64,000 nucleotides of DNA from Sphingomonas montana (GCF_001956315.1 NZ_KV887141.1:69595-133594); one strand, 5' to 3'. Positions 31,477 to 40,692 are shown, numbered from the stretch's first letter. Made by a program: numbers and translations. Notes: generated by a model from the sequence alone, not told the origin.

Positions 31477-31833
31477 TCAGCCGTCCGGATGGTCGCCGAG
31501 CCGGAAGATCGTCTCCATGACGTGCCAGCTGCCGTCTGCGCCGGCGGCGGGGATCGGTTGCTGGAACTGGCGCATCCGTTCAACCCACGCGACCACCGCA
31601 GGGTTGGCGGCGTCGGCGGCCGCCTTGCGATCCGGGTCATAGTCATCGTTTGCGTCGATGACCATGAACAGCCGGGTGCCGGCGCGATAGATTTCCATGC
31701 CGTCGATGCCGGCGGCGCGGATCGACCGCAGGACGGCAGGGTCGGTGCGGCCGACCCTGTGCCAGTCCTCATATTCCGCGATCAGGGCGGCGTCATCCAC
31801 CAGGTCGAGTGCCAGGCATATGCGCGTGGTCAT
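31477..31833 (-). CDS. RhaM-family sugar mutarotase, probably L-fucose mutarotase
   Basis: A 118-residue protein of the L-rhamnose mutarotase family: CLALDLVDDAALIAEYEDWH at the N-terminus, GIDGMEIYRAGTRLFMVIDA in the middle and WHVMETIFRL near the end. It interconverts alpha and beta pyranose anomers. Xanthomonas L-fucose mutarotase belongs to this family and sits among the same enzymes as here (dehydrogenase, lactonase, deoxyfuconate dehydrogenase). It overlaps the SDR stop (ATGA), so it is last in a three-gene operon AKR-SDR-mutarotase. L-rhamnose is the alternative substrate. Confidence 0.85.
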   Translation of the reverse strand: MTTRICLALDLVDDAALIAEYEDWHRVGRTDPAVLRSIRAAGIDGMEIYRAGTRLFMVIDANDDYDPDRKAAADAANPAVVAWVERMRQFQQPIPAAGADGSWHVMETIFRLGDHPDG

Positions 31834-32558
31834 GCGTTGGTCCACCCGCCGTCGATGACACTCGCGGTGCCGGTGGTGTAGGACGACAGGTCGCTGCCGA
31901 GGTAGAGCGCGAGTTCGGCAATCTCCTGCGCGCGGCCGAGCCGACCCATGGGTTGACGCGCGACGAAGTCCGCGCGTGCCTTTTCGGCGTCGCCCGTCGC
32001 GGCGAGCCGCTCGTCGAGCGAGGGGGACTGCACCGTGCCGGGGCAAATCGCGTTGCAACGGATGCCGACCCCGACGAAGTCCTGTGCGACCGACTTGGTC
32101 AGGCCGATCACCGCCGCCTTCGATGCGCCGTAGACGAAGCGGTTGGGCACGGCGATGATCGAGCCGGACACCGACGCCATGTTGACGATCGATCCGCCGC
32201 CACGCGCGATCATGCCGGGCAGGAAGGCGCGGATCATGCGGTAGGCGGAGCGGACGTTCAGATCGAACGATATGTCGAAATCGCTTTCCTCGGTGGTGAG
32301 GATGGTGCCCGCGTGGACGAAGCCTGCGCAGTTGAACAGGATGTCGATTCCGCCGACCGATTGTCCGAACGCGGCGATGGCCGCGCCGTCGCGTAGATCG
32401 AGCGTTACGGTTTCGCAGTTTTCAAGCGTCGATAGCGCATCGGCATTGATGTCGGCGGCGATGACGCGTGCGCCTTCCGCCGCGAAAAGTTCGGCGGCGG
32501 CGCGGCCGATGCCTTGAGCGGCGGCGGTGATGACGGCGGTCTTGCCGGCGAGGCGCAT
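31830..32558 (-). CDS. SDR, probable 2-keto-3-deoxy-L-fuconate dehydrogenase
   Basis: A 242-residue classical SDR: NAD site TAAAQGIGRA, Ser in NMASVSGS and YxxxK in YGASK. AAQGIGRAAA, NCAGFVHAGTIL, LNVRSAYRMIRAFLPGM and CPGTVQSPSLDERL match the BDH2/DHRS6-like group, which includes the Xanthomonas enzyme oxidising 2-keto-3-deoxy-L-fuconate to the 2,4-diketo acid. ATG 32558 gives the usual length. It lies between the aldo/keto reductase and mutarotase genes, consistent with an oxidative 6-deoxy-sugar pathway. Confidence 0.85.
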   Translation of the reverse strand: MRLAGKTAVITAAAQGIGRAAAELFAAEGARVIAADINADALSTLENCETVTLDLRDGAAIAAFGQSVGGIDILFNCAGFVHAGTILTTEESDFDISFDLNVRSAYRMIRAFLPGMIARGGGSIVNMASVSGSIIAVPNRFVYGASKAAVIGLTKSVAQDFVGVGIRCNAICPGTVQSPSLDERLAATGDAEKARADFVARQPMGRLGRAQEIAELALYLGSDLSSYTTGTASVIDGGWTNA

Positions 32559-32572
32559 GGGAATATCCTTCT

Positions 32573-33592
32573 TCAATCGATCGGGGAAACAGGAACCGGG
32601 GTGTCGAGACGGATCAGGCCCTGATCCTTCAGGTCGCGCCAGAGCGCGGGCGGAATTGCGGTCGCCATCAGCGTAACCGCCTGCGATACCTGGGCTGCGC
32701 TGCCCAGGCCCGGAATGACGGACACGACCTGAGGATGGGCGAGCGGCAGTTGCAACGCCGCCGCGGCGAGCGGTACGCCGTGCGACGCGCACAGGGCCTC
32801 GATCGCGCCGACGCGCGCAACGATTGCCGCGGGTGCGGGCTGATAATCATAATGGAGTTCGCCGCCGTGGCGGACGCCCTTGGCCAGGATGCCGGAATTA
32901 TACGGGCCACCCAGCACGATCTTCACGTCGCGCCGCACGCACAGCGGCAGGAAGCTTTCGAGCGCATCCTGTTCGAGCAGGGTGTAGCGCCCGGCCAGCA
33001 GCACGACGTCGATATCGGCGACGGCCATCACCTCCTCGCATATCCGGGTCTCGTTGACGCCGAGGCCGATCGCCCCGACGGCGCCGACGGCGCGCAACGC
33101 GTGCATCGCGCGGTAGCCGCCGTCCATGAATTCGGCAAAGCGGCGCGGATGGTCCGCGCCGTGCGCCATCCGGCCGAGATCATGGGCATAGAGGATGTCG
33201 ATACGGTCGCGCCGGAGCCGTACACGGCTCGCCTCGTAGGACCGCATGACCGCATCGTAGCTGTAGTCGAAGATGCTTTCGAACGGTTCGGGGGTGACGA
33301 ACGCCTGGCGCGGGAGGGACAGATCGGTGCCCGGCGGCACGGCGTCGAGCCGGCGGCCGACCTTGGTCGATACAATCGCCGCTACGTCCGGATCGAGGCG
33401 CGCGAGCGCGGAACCGACGCGTTTCTCGCTGAGCCCGAAGCCGTAATGCGGCGCGCTGTCGAAATAGCGCAAGCCTGCGTCCCAGGCACATTGCAGCGTG
33501 GCAGCCGCATCGACATCGGGCATCGCGCGGTAGAGGTTGCCGACGGACCCCGCGCCGAAGCCCAGCCGCCCGAGCGCGTTCCAATCGACCAT
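32573..33592 (-). CDS. Aldo/keto reductase, probable L-fucose (D-threo-aldose) dehydrogenase
   Basis: A 339-residue AKR barrel. The catalytic tetrad can be read as Asp in YFDSAPHYGFG, Tyr in the same segment, Lys in STKVGR and His in LYAHDLG. The NAD-binding end includes SVIPGLGSAAQV. D-threo-aldose 1-dehydrogenases of this type oxidise L-fucose or L-galactose to the lactone. It heads the operon AKR-SDR-mutarotase, and operator 2 lies about 46 bases upstream. ATG 33592 was preferred to a TTG 21 bases earlier. Confidence 0.82.
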   Translation of the reverse strand: MVDWNALGRLGFGAGSVGNLYRAMPDVDAAATLQCAWDAGLRYFDSAPHYGFGLSEKRVGSALARLDPDVAAIVSTKVGRRLDAVPPGTDLSLPRQAFVTPEPFESIFDYSYDAVMRSYEASRVRLRRDRIDILYAHDLGRMAHGADHPRRFAEFMDGGYRAMHALRAVGAVGAIGLGVNETRICEEVMAVADIDVVLLAGRYTLLEQDALESFLPLCVRRDVKIVLGGPYNSGILAKGVRHGGELHYDYQPAPAAIVARVGAIEALCASHGVPLAAAALQLPLAHPQVVSVIPGLGSAAQVSQAVTLMATAIPPALWRDLKDQGLIRLDTPVPVSPID

Positions 33593-33635
33593 CGCGCCTG
33601 CATCCTCAACCAACCGTGCCGTCAGTCAAAGATCA

Positions 33636-33652
33636 TCATACGTCATATGTCA
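33636..33652. promoter_or_regulatory. Putative GntR operator 2 (upstream of aldo/keto reductase operon)
   Basis: TCATACGTCATATGTCA overlaps the last codons of the upstream lactonase gene and lies about 46 bases before the aldo/keto reductase start. The shared core ATCATACGT is at 33635-33643. ATACGTCATATGT matches operator 1 at all but one of 13 positions. Confidence 0.68.
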
Positions 33653-34470
33653 ATGCCGTAGAAGGCCCGTGCCGCGCCATCGAACAGTCGCGCCTGGTGT
33701 TCGGGTGTCGACGGGCCGATCAGGTCGCGCGTGGCGGCGATCCAGTCCGTGTAGCGGTCGCCGGCGTGGCGCAGTACGGGCCAGTCGCTGCCCCACATCA
33801 GGCGATCCCCGAAACTGGCCACCAGGTGCGCAACATAAGGGCGAAGCGCCGCATGGGGCTGGCCCGGCGATTGCTCGGTCCGCAGCCCCGACAGCTTGCA
33901 CCAGATGTTGGGCAGGGCGGCGAGCGCCGCGATCTCGTCGCGCCAAGGGTCGAGACGGCCGGCCGCAACATGCGGCTTGGCAGCATGGTCGATCACGATG
34001 GGGAGGTCAGGCCAGCGCGACGCGAACCGGTACAGCACAGCCAGGTGCCGCGGTTCGACCAGCGCATCGAACCTCAGGCCGTGCGCGATCATTGCGTCGA
34101 TCGCGGGAGCAAGGTCTGTGCGGAGCATCCATTCGGTATCGCCGATCCCCTGCAGCATCGGGCGCAGGCCACGCATCCGGGGGTGGCGGGCCAGTGCGGC
34201 GATCCGGTCGGTCGCATCCGGGTGCGACAGGTCCACCCAGCCGACGATCGCGCGGATCAGCGGGTCGTCGAGCGTCAGCATCCAGTCCGTATCGCGGTCG
34301 TCCGCCTGCGACTGGACGAGCACGCCGCCGGCCAGATCCGGCGTCGCGGCCTCGGCGATCAGGTCGTGCGGCAGGAAGTCTTGGTGGAGCGCCGGCCAAG
34401 CGGCATCGGGCCAGACCTGGCCCGGCCCGCCGATCCGCCAGAAATGGATGTGGGCATCGGTGATCCGCAT
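33643..34470 (-). CDS. Amidohydrolase-family sugar lactonase (L-fuconolactonase-like)
   Basis: A 275-residue TIM-barrel metal hydrolase opening with MRITDAHIHFWRIGG, the HxH signature. It also has GVLVQSQADDRDTDWML, PIVIDHAAKPH and LMWGSDWPV, whose Asp is the expected catalytic acid. The same family includes L-fuconolactonase and L-rhamnono-lactonase, which open the lactone made by the sugar dehydrogenase. It is 14 bases after the GntR gene on the same strand and ends where the operator of the next operon begins. Confidence 0.85.
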   Translation of the reverse strand: MRITDAHIHFWRIGGPGQVWPDAAWPALHQDFLPHDLIAEAATPDLAGGVLVQSQADDRDTDWMLTLDDPLIRAIVGWVDLSHPDATDRIAALARHPRMRGLRPMLQGIGDTEWMLRTDLAPAIDAMIAHGLRFDALVEPRHLAVLYRFASRWPDLPIVIDHAAKPHVAAGRLDPWRDEIAALAALPNIWCKLSGLRTEQSPGQPHAALRPYVAHLVASFGDRLMWGSDWPVLRHAGDRYTDWIAATRDLIGPSTPEHQARLFDGAARAFYGIDI

Positions 34471-34484
34471 CGCGGGCGGTCGGA

Positions 34485-35225
34485 TCAGCGGCGCGGCTTG
34501 CGGGCGGCGCGGCGCCGGGCCCACGACGATTCGATGTGGTCGCGCATCGCCTGGCACGCCCGGTCCGGATCGCCCGCGACGATCGCGTCGTAGATCGCCT
34601 CGTGCGCGGCATGCGTCTGGCGAACATGTTCCACGTTCAGCTTGCCGTTGTAACCGTGGTTGCGCAGCGCTTCGGCCTGCACGCCGTCGATCACCGCCTT
34701 GCTGAGCTTGTCGCCGGAAATGCGCATGACGATGTCGTGGAATGCGACGTCCTCGTGCACATAGGCGGCGGGGTGGGGGATCAGCCGGCCCAGCTTGGCC
34801 ATCTGTTCGGTCAGTTCGGCGATCTCCTCCGGCGTACGACGCTGCGCCGCCTTGCCCGCCATCGCGCCTTCGAGCAGTGAACGAATTTCCGACACGTTGT
34901 CGAGGTGGGCCAGACCGTCCTCACGCTGGAACAACGCGCTCAGGATCATCGGATCGAGCATGCGCCAGGCACCCGCATCGCGCACGATGGTGCCGCGACC
35001 CTGTTGCGACACGACCAGCCCTTTCTCCGTCAATGCCATCGTCGCTTCGCGGATGACCGTGCGGCTGACCTCGTAGATGTCGCCGAGCATGCCTTCGGGC
35101 GGCAGGGCAGTGCCGGCGGGGTAGGTTTCGGTCACGATCGATTTCACGAGATCCTCGACCACCGCCTCGGCAAGTCGCGGACGACGGCGGATACGGAGCG
35201 CTTCCGCAGGCGGGATGTCGGTCAT
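34485..35225 (-). CDS. FadR-type GntR transcriptional regulator of the sugar locus
   Basis: A 246-residue regulator. The winged HTH (about 17-85) contains ALPPEGMLGDIYEVSRTVIR and GRGTIVRD. The FCD effector domain follows, with metal-type residues in EDVAFHDIVM, THAAHEAIYDAI and MRDHIES. Sugar-acid-responsive FCD regulators of oxidative hexose pathways have this form. It lies inside the locus, divergent from the dehydratase gene, and is the obvious candidate to bind the six shared palindromes; operator 3 in its own promoter region suggests autoregulation. Confidence 0.92.
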   Translation of the reverse strand: MTDIPPAEALRIRRRPRLAEAVVEDLVKSIVTETYPAGTALPPEGMLGDIYEVSRTVIREATMALTEKGLVVSQQGRGTIVRDAGAWRMLDPMILSALFQREDGLAHLDNVSEIRSLLEGAMAGKAAQRRTPEEIAELTEQMAKLGRLIPHPAAYVHEDVAFHDIVMRISGDKLSKAVIDGVQAEALRNHGYNGKLNVEHVRQTHAAHEAIYDAIVAGDPDRACQAMRDHIESSWARRRAARKPRR

Positions 35226-35314
35226 CAGCGGCGCGTATCACAGAAAGACGACGACGCTGACCGTAATGTCGCGCGGTCGACACCGGATCCAACGCCATCT
35301 TGCCAAGAAGAGAG

Positions 35315-35330
35315 ATAATACATATTATGT
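35315..35330. promoter_or_regulatory. Putative GntR operator 3 (GntR/dehydratase divergent region)
   Basis: ATAATACATATTATGT contains perfect 6-base arms (ATAATA, TATTAT) around CA. The reverse strand core ATAATATGT is at 35320-35328. It lies 42 bases before the dehydratase start and 90 bases before the GntR start. Confidence 0.7.
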
Positions 35331-35371
35331 TTTCTGCGTCACACGGCAAGCCGCCGCGGGGGAGGACTTCG

Positions 35372-36523
35372 ATGAAAGTAACCGGCTATCGCAGCCTTGT
35401 CACCTCGCATGATTGGGGACGACCGGTCGGTGACGTTAACGGCGTAGTGGCATCCGGCATCACCGAGGTGCCGATCCTGATTCTGGAAACCGACGGCGGA
35501 CTGGAAGGCGTGGGGCTGGGCCAGCATATCGATATCGACCGCGTGTTCGGCGCGGTCGAAGGGCAGGATCCGCGCGCCGCCCCGGCGCTGTACGACAGCA
35601 TGTTGTCGCATGTGTTCAAGACCGGTCATGCCGGCATGACCTATGGCGCGATCGCCGCGCTCGACATGGCATTGTGGGACCTGAAGGCGAAGATGGCGGA
35701 CGAACCGTTGTGGCGGACGCTGGGCGCCGCCGACCGTTTCGTCCGCGGCTATGCATCCGGCCTGTGCTACGGGCTGGACGACGATGCGTTCGACGCGCTG
35801 TACACGCGTTGGGCCGCGCGCGGTTTTGCATCCGCCAAGATCAAGGGGGGGCGCGATGTGACGCGCGACATCCGCCGGTTGAAGCGCGTTGGAGCCATCA
35901 TGGGCGCCAACAGCATCGCGCCGGCGTTGATGCTGGACGTCAACGAAAGCTGGAACTGCAAGCAGGCGATCCGCCATCTGGACGAGATCGCGGCGGCGGG
36001 CATCGACCTGACGTGGATCGAGGAGCCGGTCCGGCGCTGGGATGCGGCCGGGCTGGCCGCGGTCGCGCGCGCCGCACGCTGCGCAGTAGCCACCGGGGAA
36101 AACCTGACGGGGCTGGAGCAATATGGCCCGTTGCTGGATGCCGGGGCGGTCGACGTGGTGCAGGCAGGCAGCGTGTGGGGCATCACCCATTTCCAGCGGG
36201 TCGCGATCGCCGCACATGTCCGCAACCTGCCGGTGTCGCCGGTCGGCTATGACGGTAACCCGATTGCCCATGCCGCGGCGGCCGCGCCGAACATGATCGG
36301 CATCGAAATCCAGGACCTGAACTGGCCGACCGGGCTGCGGATCGATCAGGAGATCGCGGACGGCGGCATCGTGTTGGGCGATCGGCCGGGGTTGGGCATA
36401 GTAGTCGACGAACCGCAGATCGCGCGCGACCGCGCCGCGGGCAGTTGGGGCACCAGCGGCGGACCGCATCGCCGCCCGTCCGAAGCCGGGTTGCGGCTCG
36501 TCCCCGATGCGGGTGTGCTTTGA
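35372..36523 (+). CDS. Enolase-superfamily sugar-acid dehydratase (mandelate racemase group, atypical)
   Basis: A 383-residue enolase-superfamily protein. The KxK pair is Lys156/Lys158 in SAKIKGG. Metal ligands are Asp189 in DVNES, Glu217 in IEEPV and Glu243 in TGENL. The usual Asp-His dyad of the mandelate racemase group is missing: the Asp position reads VVQAGSVWG and the His position reads SPVGYDG (Val291). Position beside lactonase, GntR and transporter genes suggests dehydration of a 6-deoxy-hexonate (L-fuconate or similar), but it is not of the long FucD subgroup. ATG 35372 has a GGGGGAGG ribosome site. It overlaps the transporter start. Confidence 0.8.
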   Translation: MKVTGYRSLVTSHDWGRPVGDVNGVVASGITEVPILILETDGGLEGVGLGQHIDIDRVFGAVEGQDPRAAPALYDSMLSHVFKTGHAGMTYGAIAALDMALWDLKAKMADEPLWRTLGAADRFVRGYASGLCYGLDDDAFDALYTRWAARGFASAKIKGGRDVTRDIRRLKRVGAIMGANSIAPALMLDVNESWNCKQAIRHLDEIAAAGIDLTWIEEPVRRWDAAGLAAVARAARCAVATGENLTGLEQYGPLLDAGAVDVVQAGSVWGITHFQRVAIAAHVRNLPVSPVGYDGNPIAHAAAAAPNMIGIEIQDLNWPTGLRIDQEIADGGIVLGDRPGLGIVVDEPQIARDRAAGSWGTSGGPHRRPSEAGLRLVPDAGVL

Positions 36524-37776
36524 GCGTGGCGGCGACCGGACCGGCCTATGTCGTAGGCGCGGCGCGGTGGCGGCTGCAGATTTCGCTGATGGTCAATTTT
36601 TTCCTGTTGATGGCATTGTACAGCGGCGTGCTGGGCGTGTTGCTGCCCAACCAGATCGCGGCGCTGGACGCGGGCAACAAGGCCAACAACCTCGCGTTGC
36701 TGTTCGCGATTACGTCGATCTTCTCCACGCTGTCGACACCGATCGCGGGCGCATTATCGGACCGGACGCGCAGCCGGTGGGGCCGGCGCGCGCCGTGGAT
36801 CGCGATCGGATCGCTGTTCGGGTCGCTCGCCCTGTTCGGCGTGTCGCTGATGACCAGTTTCTGGTCGCTGATTGTACTGTGGGTGATGGCGGCGGTCGCA
36901 TACAACGCGATGCAGCCGGCGATGATGACATTGATCGCAGATCGGTTCGCGCCGGACGTGCGCGGCGGCATATCGGGCATCGTGGGGGCCGGCATGACGG
37001 CCGGACTGACCGCCGGAACCGTGGTTGCGGGGTATCTGGCGGGTCAGGCGATGCTGGCCTACGGGCTGTTCGCGGCCGCCGTGGCGGTGTCGGGGCTGGC
37101 GTTCGTCCTGGTGAACCGTGAGCCGTCGAGCGCGGCGATGCCGGCCCGGCCGACCAACTGGCGTCAGTTCCTGCGCGGTTTCTGGATCAGCCCGCGCGAG
37201 CATCCGGACTTCGCCTGGGCATTCCTCAGCCGGTTCACCATCTATATGGGGTATCAGGCGGTTGCAGCGTATCTGCTGTATATTCTGCGCGACTATATCC
37301 GGCTGGGCGATGCCGAATCGAACATCGCGATCGCCAACATGGCAATCGTGACGCTGGTCTGTCTGGTCGCATCTTCGCTGCTGTCGGGCTGGCTGTCGGA
37401 CCGTATCCAGCGGCGCAAGCCGTTCGTGATCGTCGGCAGCCTGATCATGGGATGCGCGATGCTGGCGCCGCTGCTGCTGCCGTCGATGACGGGGATGTGG
37501 ACCTATGCCGCGGTGATCGGGGTGGGATACGGCATGTTCATGTCGATCGACATTGCGCTGATGACGCAGGTGCTGCCGCAGAACACCGATGGGGACGCGG
37601 GGCGCGACCTGGGCGTGCTGACCACCGCAGTCAACATTCCGCAGATCATCAGCCCGGTGATGGCCGCAACGCTGCTGGGCGTGACAGGCGGCGATTATCG
37701 CGCGATCTTCATGGTGGCGATCATGTTCGTGTTCGGATCCGCGCTGTGTATCCTGCCCATCAAATCGGTCCGATAA
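36520..37776 (+). CDS. MFS sugar transporter
   Basis: A 418-residue polytopic protein with about 12 hydrophobic segments. The MFS loop motif after TM2 reads GALSDRTRSRWGRRAPW and its repeat in the second half is GWLSDRIQRRKPF. The start is TTG 36520, overlapping the dehydratase stop (TTGA); GTG 36526 is an alternative. No ATG fits. Translational coupling to the dehydratase and the shared operator upstream indicate it imports the released sugar or sugar acid across the inner membrane. Confidence 0.88.
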   Translation: MSVAATGPAYVVGAARWRLQISLMVNFFLLMALYSGVLGVLLPNQIAALDAGNKANNLALLFAITSIFSTLSTPIAGALSDRTRSRWGRRAPWIAIGSLFGSLALFGVSLMTSFWSLIVLWVMAAVAYNAMQPAMMTLIADRFAPDVRGGISGIVGAGMTAGLTAGTVVAGYLAGQAMLAYGLFAAAVAVSGLAFVLVNREPSSAAMPARPTNWRQFLRGFWISPREHPDFAWAFLSRFTIYMGYQAVAAYLLYILRDYIRLGDAESNIAIANMAIVTLVCLVASSLLSGWLSDRIQRRKPFVIVGSLIMGCAMLAPLLLPSMTGMWTYAAVIGVGYGMFMSIDIALMTQVLPQNTDGDAGRDLGVLTTAVNIPQIISPVMAATLLGVTGGDYRAIFMVAIMFVFGSALCILPIKSVR

Positions 37777-37779
37777 AAC

Positions 37780-37793
37780 ATAATACGTATGAT
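37780..37793. promoter_or_regulatory. Putative GntR operator 4 (upstream of TonB receptor)
   Basis: ATAATACGTATGAT is a near-perfect palindrome (6 of 7 pairs), 3 bases after the transporter stop and 63 bases before the receptor start. The reverse core ATCATACGT is at 37785-37793. Confidence 0.75.
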
Positions 37794-37856
37794 CATAATT
37801 TGACACTGCGGCATGTTTGTGATGCAAGGGAGCAAATAAAAAAGGGAGAGGGTATC

Positions 37857-40646
37857 ATGGCGTTTCTACCTCGTTGCGTTCGCGCGGGCCTGCTGGCTAC
37901 CCCCGCGCTGGGGGCGCTGATCTGGGCCGTGCCAGGCATGGCGCAGGCGACCGATCCGGTGCCGGAGCGGACATCGCAGGGTGCCGAACTGCCGGCCGAG
38001 CCGATCGCGGCACCCGCCGCCGATCCGGCCGACCAGGAACAGGCCATCGTTGTCACCGGGATCCGCGCCGCGGAACGCGCGGCGATCGACATCAAGCGCC
38101 GTTCGGTCGCGGTCGTCGATTCGATCGTCGCGGAGGAACTAGGTAAGCTGCCCGACGGCAATGTCGCGGAATCGCTGCAACGGGTGACCGGCGTTACGAT
38201 CGAACGTAATCGGGGCGAGGGCCGGTTCGTCACGGTCCGCGGGTTCGGGCCGAAATTCAACGCGGTCACGGTGAACGGCCGGACGCTGGCGACCGACAAT
38301 GTCGGGCGCGAATTCTCGTTCGACGTCTTGCCGTCCGAGATCATTTCCGGCGCGGACGTTTACAAATCGCCGCAGGCCAACATCAATGGAGCATCGATCG
38401 GTGCCACGGTCGACGTCCGCACGCTGCGCCCGCTCGACCAGAAGAAGGGGTTCAAGTTCGCCGGCGCGGCCGGCGCCATGTGGTCCGAACTGGCCGACAC
38501 GTACAATCCGGACGTATCGGCGGTCGGCAGCTGGAAGAACGATGCGGGCACGTTCGGCGTCGCGCTGGCGGGTGTCTATTCCAAGCAGAAGAACCGGATC
38601 GACGAATTCACGATCGGTGCCGGCCATGTGTTCCGGTCAAGCACGGACAGCTATTATAATCTGGCCGGGGTGCGCGGCGGGCGCATCGGCCCGGGCGTCG
38701 CGCCATTCACGCGCGTATCGATGCCGTCGAACCTGTCGCCGTTCTTCTTCGAACGCGAGCTGACCCGGTACGGCGTCAATGCATCGGCCCAGATGCGGCC
38801 GAGCGACAAGCTGACCGTCACGATCGACGGGCTGTATTCCAAGGCGCGGTTCGTGGAACAGCAGACCGGACTGGCGTTCGATTTCGCCGGCGGCGTGCTG
38901 GCCGAACAGGTCGTCGAGAATGGCGAGGCGGTGTTCCAGCGCTATACCGGCGGGTTCGTCGATCAGATCATCCAGTTCGACGACCGCGACGTGACGACCG
39001 ACCAGTTCGGCATCAACGTCGACTGGCGGCCCACCGACACGCTGCGCGTCAAGTTGGACGGATCGCTGTCCAACGCGCGGCGGCGGGGGCAGGAGAACAA
39101 CCTGTTCACCACCATCCGCCGCAAGAACGTCAATCTGTCGTTCGACCGGCGCGGCGGCAGCCCGATCTACCAATATACCTTCGCCAGCCCGAACTACGCC
39201 GATGCGGCGACCAATCCACAAGGGTTGACCGCGCATTATTATATCTGGGGCGGCGGATCGGACATCGACGACGAGATCGAGGAATATCGCGGCGATGTGG
39301 AATGGAAGCCGGGCAACGGACCGTTCACCTTTTCTGCCGGCGCGCTGGCGCAGAGCCGGATCAAGACGATCAACGCCAACGAGACGTCGTTCGCCGAACA
39401 ATGCGCCTATTGCGATTCGAACCGGGTGTTGCCGCCGTCGCTGTTCCAGCCGACCAACCGCAATTTCTTCCAGGGGGGCGGACCCGACAACATCCTGCAT
39501 GACTGGCTGATCTACGATCCGCTGGCGCTGGTTAAGACCATCGACGGGTTCGCGGCCCAGGACGGTATCACCTTCAATCCCGCGGTCTTCTCACCTGCGG
39601 CATCGTCCGTGGTCGATGAAAAAGTCAGGATCGGCTATGCGATGGGCGCGCTGGAAACCGAGGTGGCGGGCATGCCGCTCGCGATCAATGTCGGGCTGCG
39701 CTACGAGAACACCGACTATACGTCGTCGGGTGCGTCACGCACCGTCACCAGCGCGCGGCCCAACGGGGCCGGGCAGAACATTGTCGTCGTGTCGCCGGTC
39801 GTGCCGATCAGTTTCCGCGGCAAATATGACGACTGGCTGCCTTCGCTCAACGCGCGCTTGTCGCTGACCGATCGGTTCCTGCTGCGCCTGGCCGCATCGA
39901 AGGTCATCACCCGGCCGACATTGTCCGACCTTTCGCCGCGCCAGACGATCCAGACCAACCCCGGGAACGAGTCCATCCGGCGCGGCAACCCCGATCTTCA
40001 GCCGTTCCGCGCGAAACAGGTGGAGTTCGGCGGGGAATGGTACTTCGCGCCGAATTCGCTGCTGAATGCCGCGGTGTTCTACAAGGATATCCAGTCGTTC
40101 GTGACGTTGGTCACATCGACGCAGTTGGTCGACCAGGTCAATTTCCAGGTCACCGTGCCGGGCAACGGCAAGGGTGCGACGGTCAAGGGGTTCGAGATCG
40201 GATACCGCCAATCGTTCGATAACTGGTTGCCGGCACCGCTCGACGGGTTCGGCGTGCAGACCAGTTTCAACTATACCAAGTCCAACGCCAATTATACCAA
40301 CACGGTGGCGAACGTATCTTACGGGCTGGAGGGGCTGTCGAAATATTCGTACAGTGTCGTCGGTTTCTATGAAAAGTACGGAATATCGGCACGGGCGGCC
40401 TACACATATCGTGACAATTTCCTGCAGGTCGCATCGGGGCGGAATGGCGAGCCGGAATATTTCGATGCGTACGGCCAGCTAGACGTCAGCCTGTCCTACG
40501 ATTTCGGATCGCACCTGACGGTCTTCGCCGATGCGGTAAACCTGAACAACACCAAGGAGTTCATCTATTCGGTGAGCGAGAACCGGACGAAGGAATATCG
40601 CAAGACCGGGCGGCGGCTGTCGGGGGGCGTGCGCGTCCGCTTCTGA
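37857..40646 (+). CDS. TonB-dependent outer-membrane receptor
   Basis: A 929-residue receptor. The signal peptide ends near GMAQA, and a TonB box-like AIVVTGIRAAE lies near residue 65. The plug is of the Caulobacter/Xanthomonas type (ELGKLPDGNVAESLQRVTG, then GRFVTVRGFGPKFNAVTVNGR) and the 22-strand barrel ends in aromatic VRVRF. An AAGGGAGAGG ribosome site precedes ATG 37857. No SusD partner is present, as is normal outside Bacteroidetes. Located between the transporter and two polysaccharide enzymes, it probably imports an oligosaccharide. Confidence 0.93.
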   Translation: MAFLPRCVRAGLLATPALGALIWAVPGMAQATDPVPERTSQGAELPAEPIAAPAADPADQEQAIVVTGIRAAERAAIDIKRRSVAVVDSIVAEELGKLPDGNVAESLQRVTGVTIERNRGEGRFVTVRGFGPKFNAVTVNGRTLATDNVGREFSFDVLPSEIISGADVYKSPQANINGASIGATVDVRTLRPLDQKKGFKFAGAAGAMWSELADTYNPDVSAVGSWKNDAGTFGVALAGVYSKQKNRIDEFTIGAGHVFRSSTDSYYNLAGVRGGRIGPGVAPFTRVSMPSNLSPFFFERELTRYGVNASAQMRPSDKLTVTIDGLYSKARFVEQQTGLAFDFAGGVLAEQVVENGEAVFQRYTGGFVDQIIQFDDRDVTTDQFGINVDWRPTDTLRVKLDGSLSNARRRGQENNLFTTIRRKNVNLSFDRRGGSPIYQYTFASPNYADAATNPQGLTAHYYIWGGGSDIDDEIEEYRGDVEWKPGNGPFTFSAGALAQSRIKTINANETSFAEQCAYCDSNRVLPPSLFQPTNRNFFQGGGPDNILHDWLIYDPLALVKTIDGFAAQDGITFNPAVFSPAASSVVDEKVRIGYAMGALETEVAGMPLAINVGLRYENTDYTSSGASRTVTSARPNGAGQNIVVVSPVVPISFRGKYDDWLPSLNARLSLTDRFLLRLAASKVITRPTLSDLSPRQTIQTNPGNESIRRGNPDLQPFRAKQVEFGGEWYFAPNSLLNAAVFYKDIQSFVTLVTSTQLVDQVNFQVTVPGNGKGATVKGFEIGYRQSFDNWLPAPLDGFGVQTSFNYTKSNANYTNTVANVSYGLEGLSKYSYSVVGFYEKYGISARAAYTYRDNFLQVASGRNGEPEYFDAYGQLDVSLSYDFGSHLTVFADAVNLNNTKEFIYSVSENRTKEYRKTGRRLSGGVRVRF

Positions 40647-40692
40647 ACCACGGCCCGCTGCGGACGCTACCGCGTCCGCAGCGGTGTACCGG

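Noticed and set aside
35372-36523. Naming the dehydratase FucD (L-fuconate dehydratase)
   Set aside because: FucD enzymes are about 60 residues longer and keep a catalytic His in a PHAGG-type motif that is absent here. Only the context points to fuconate.
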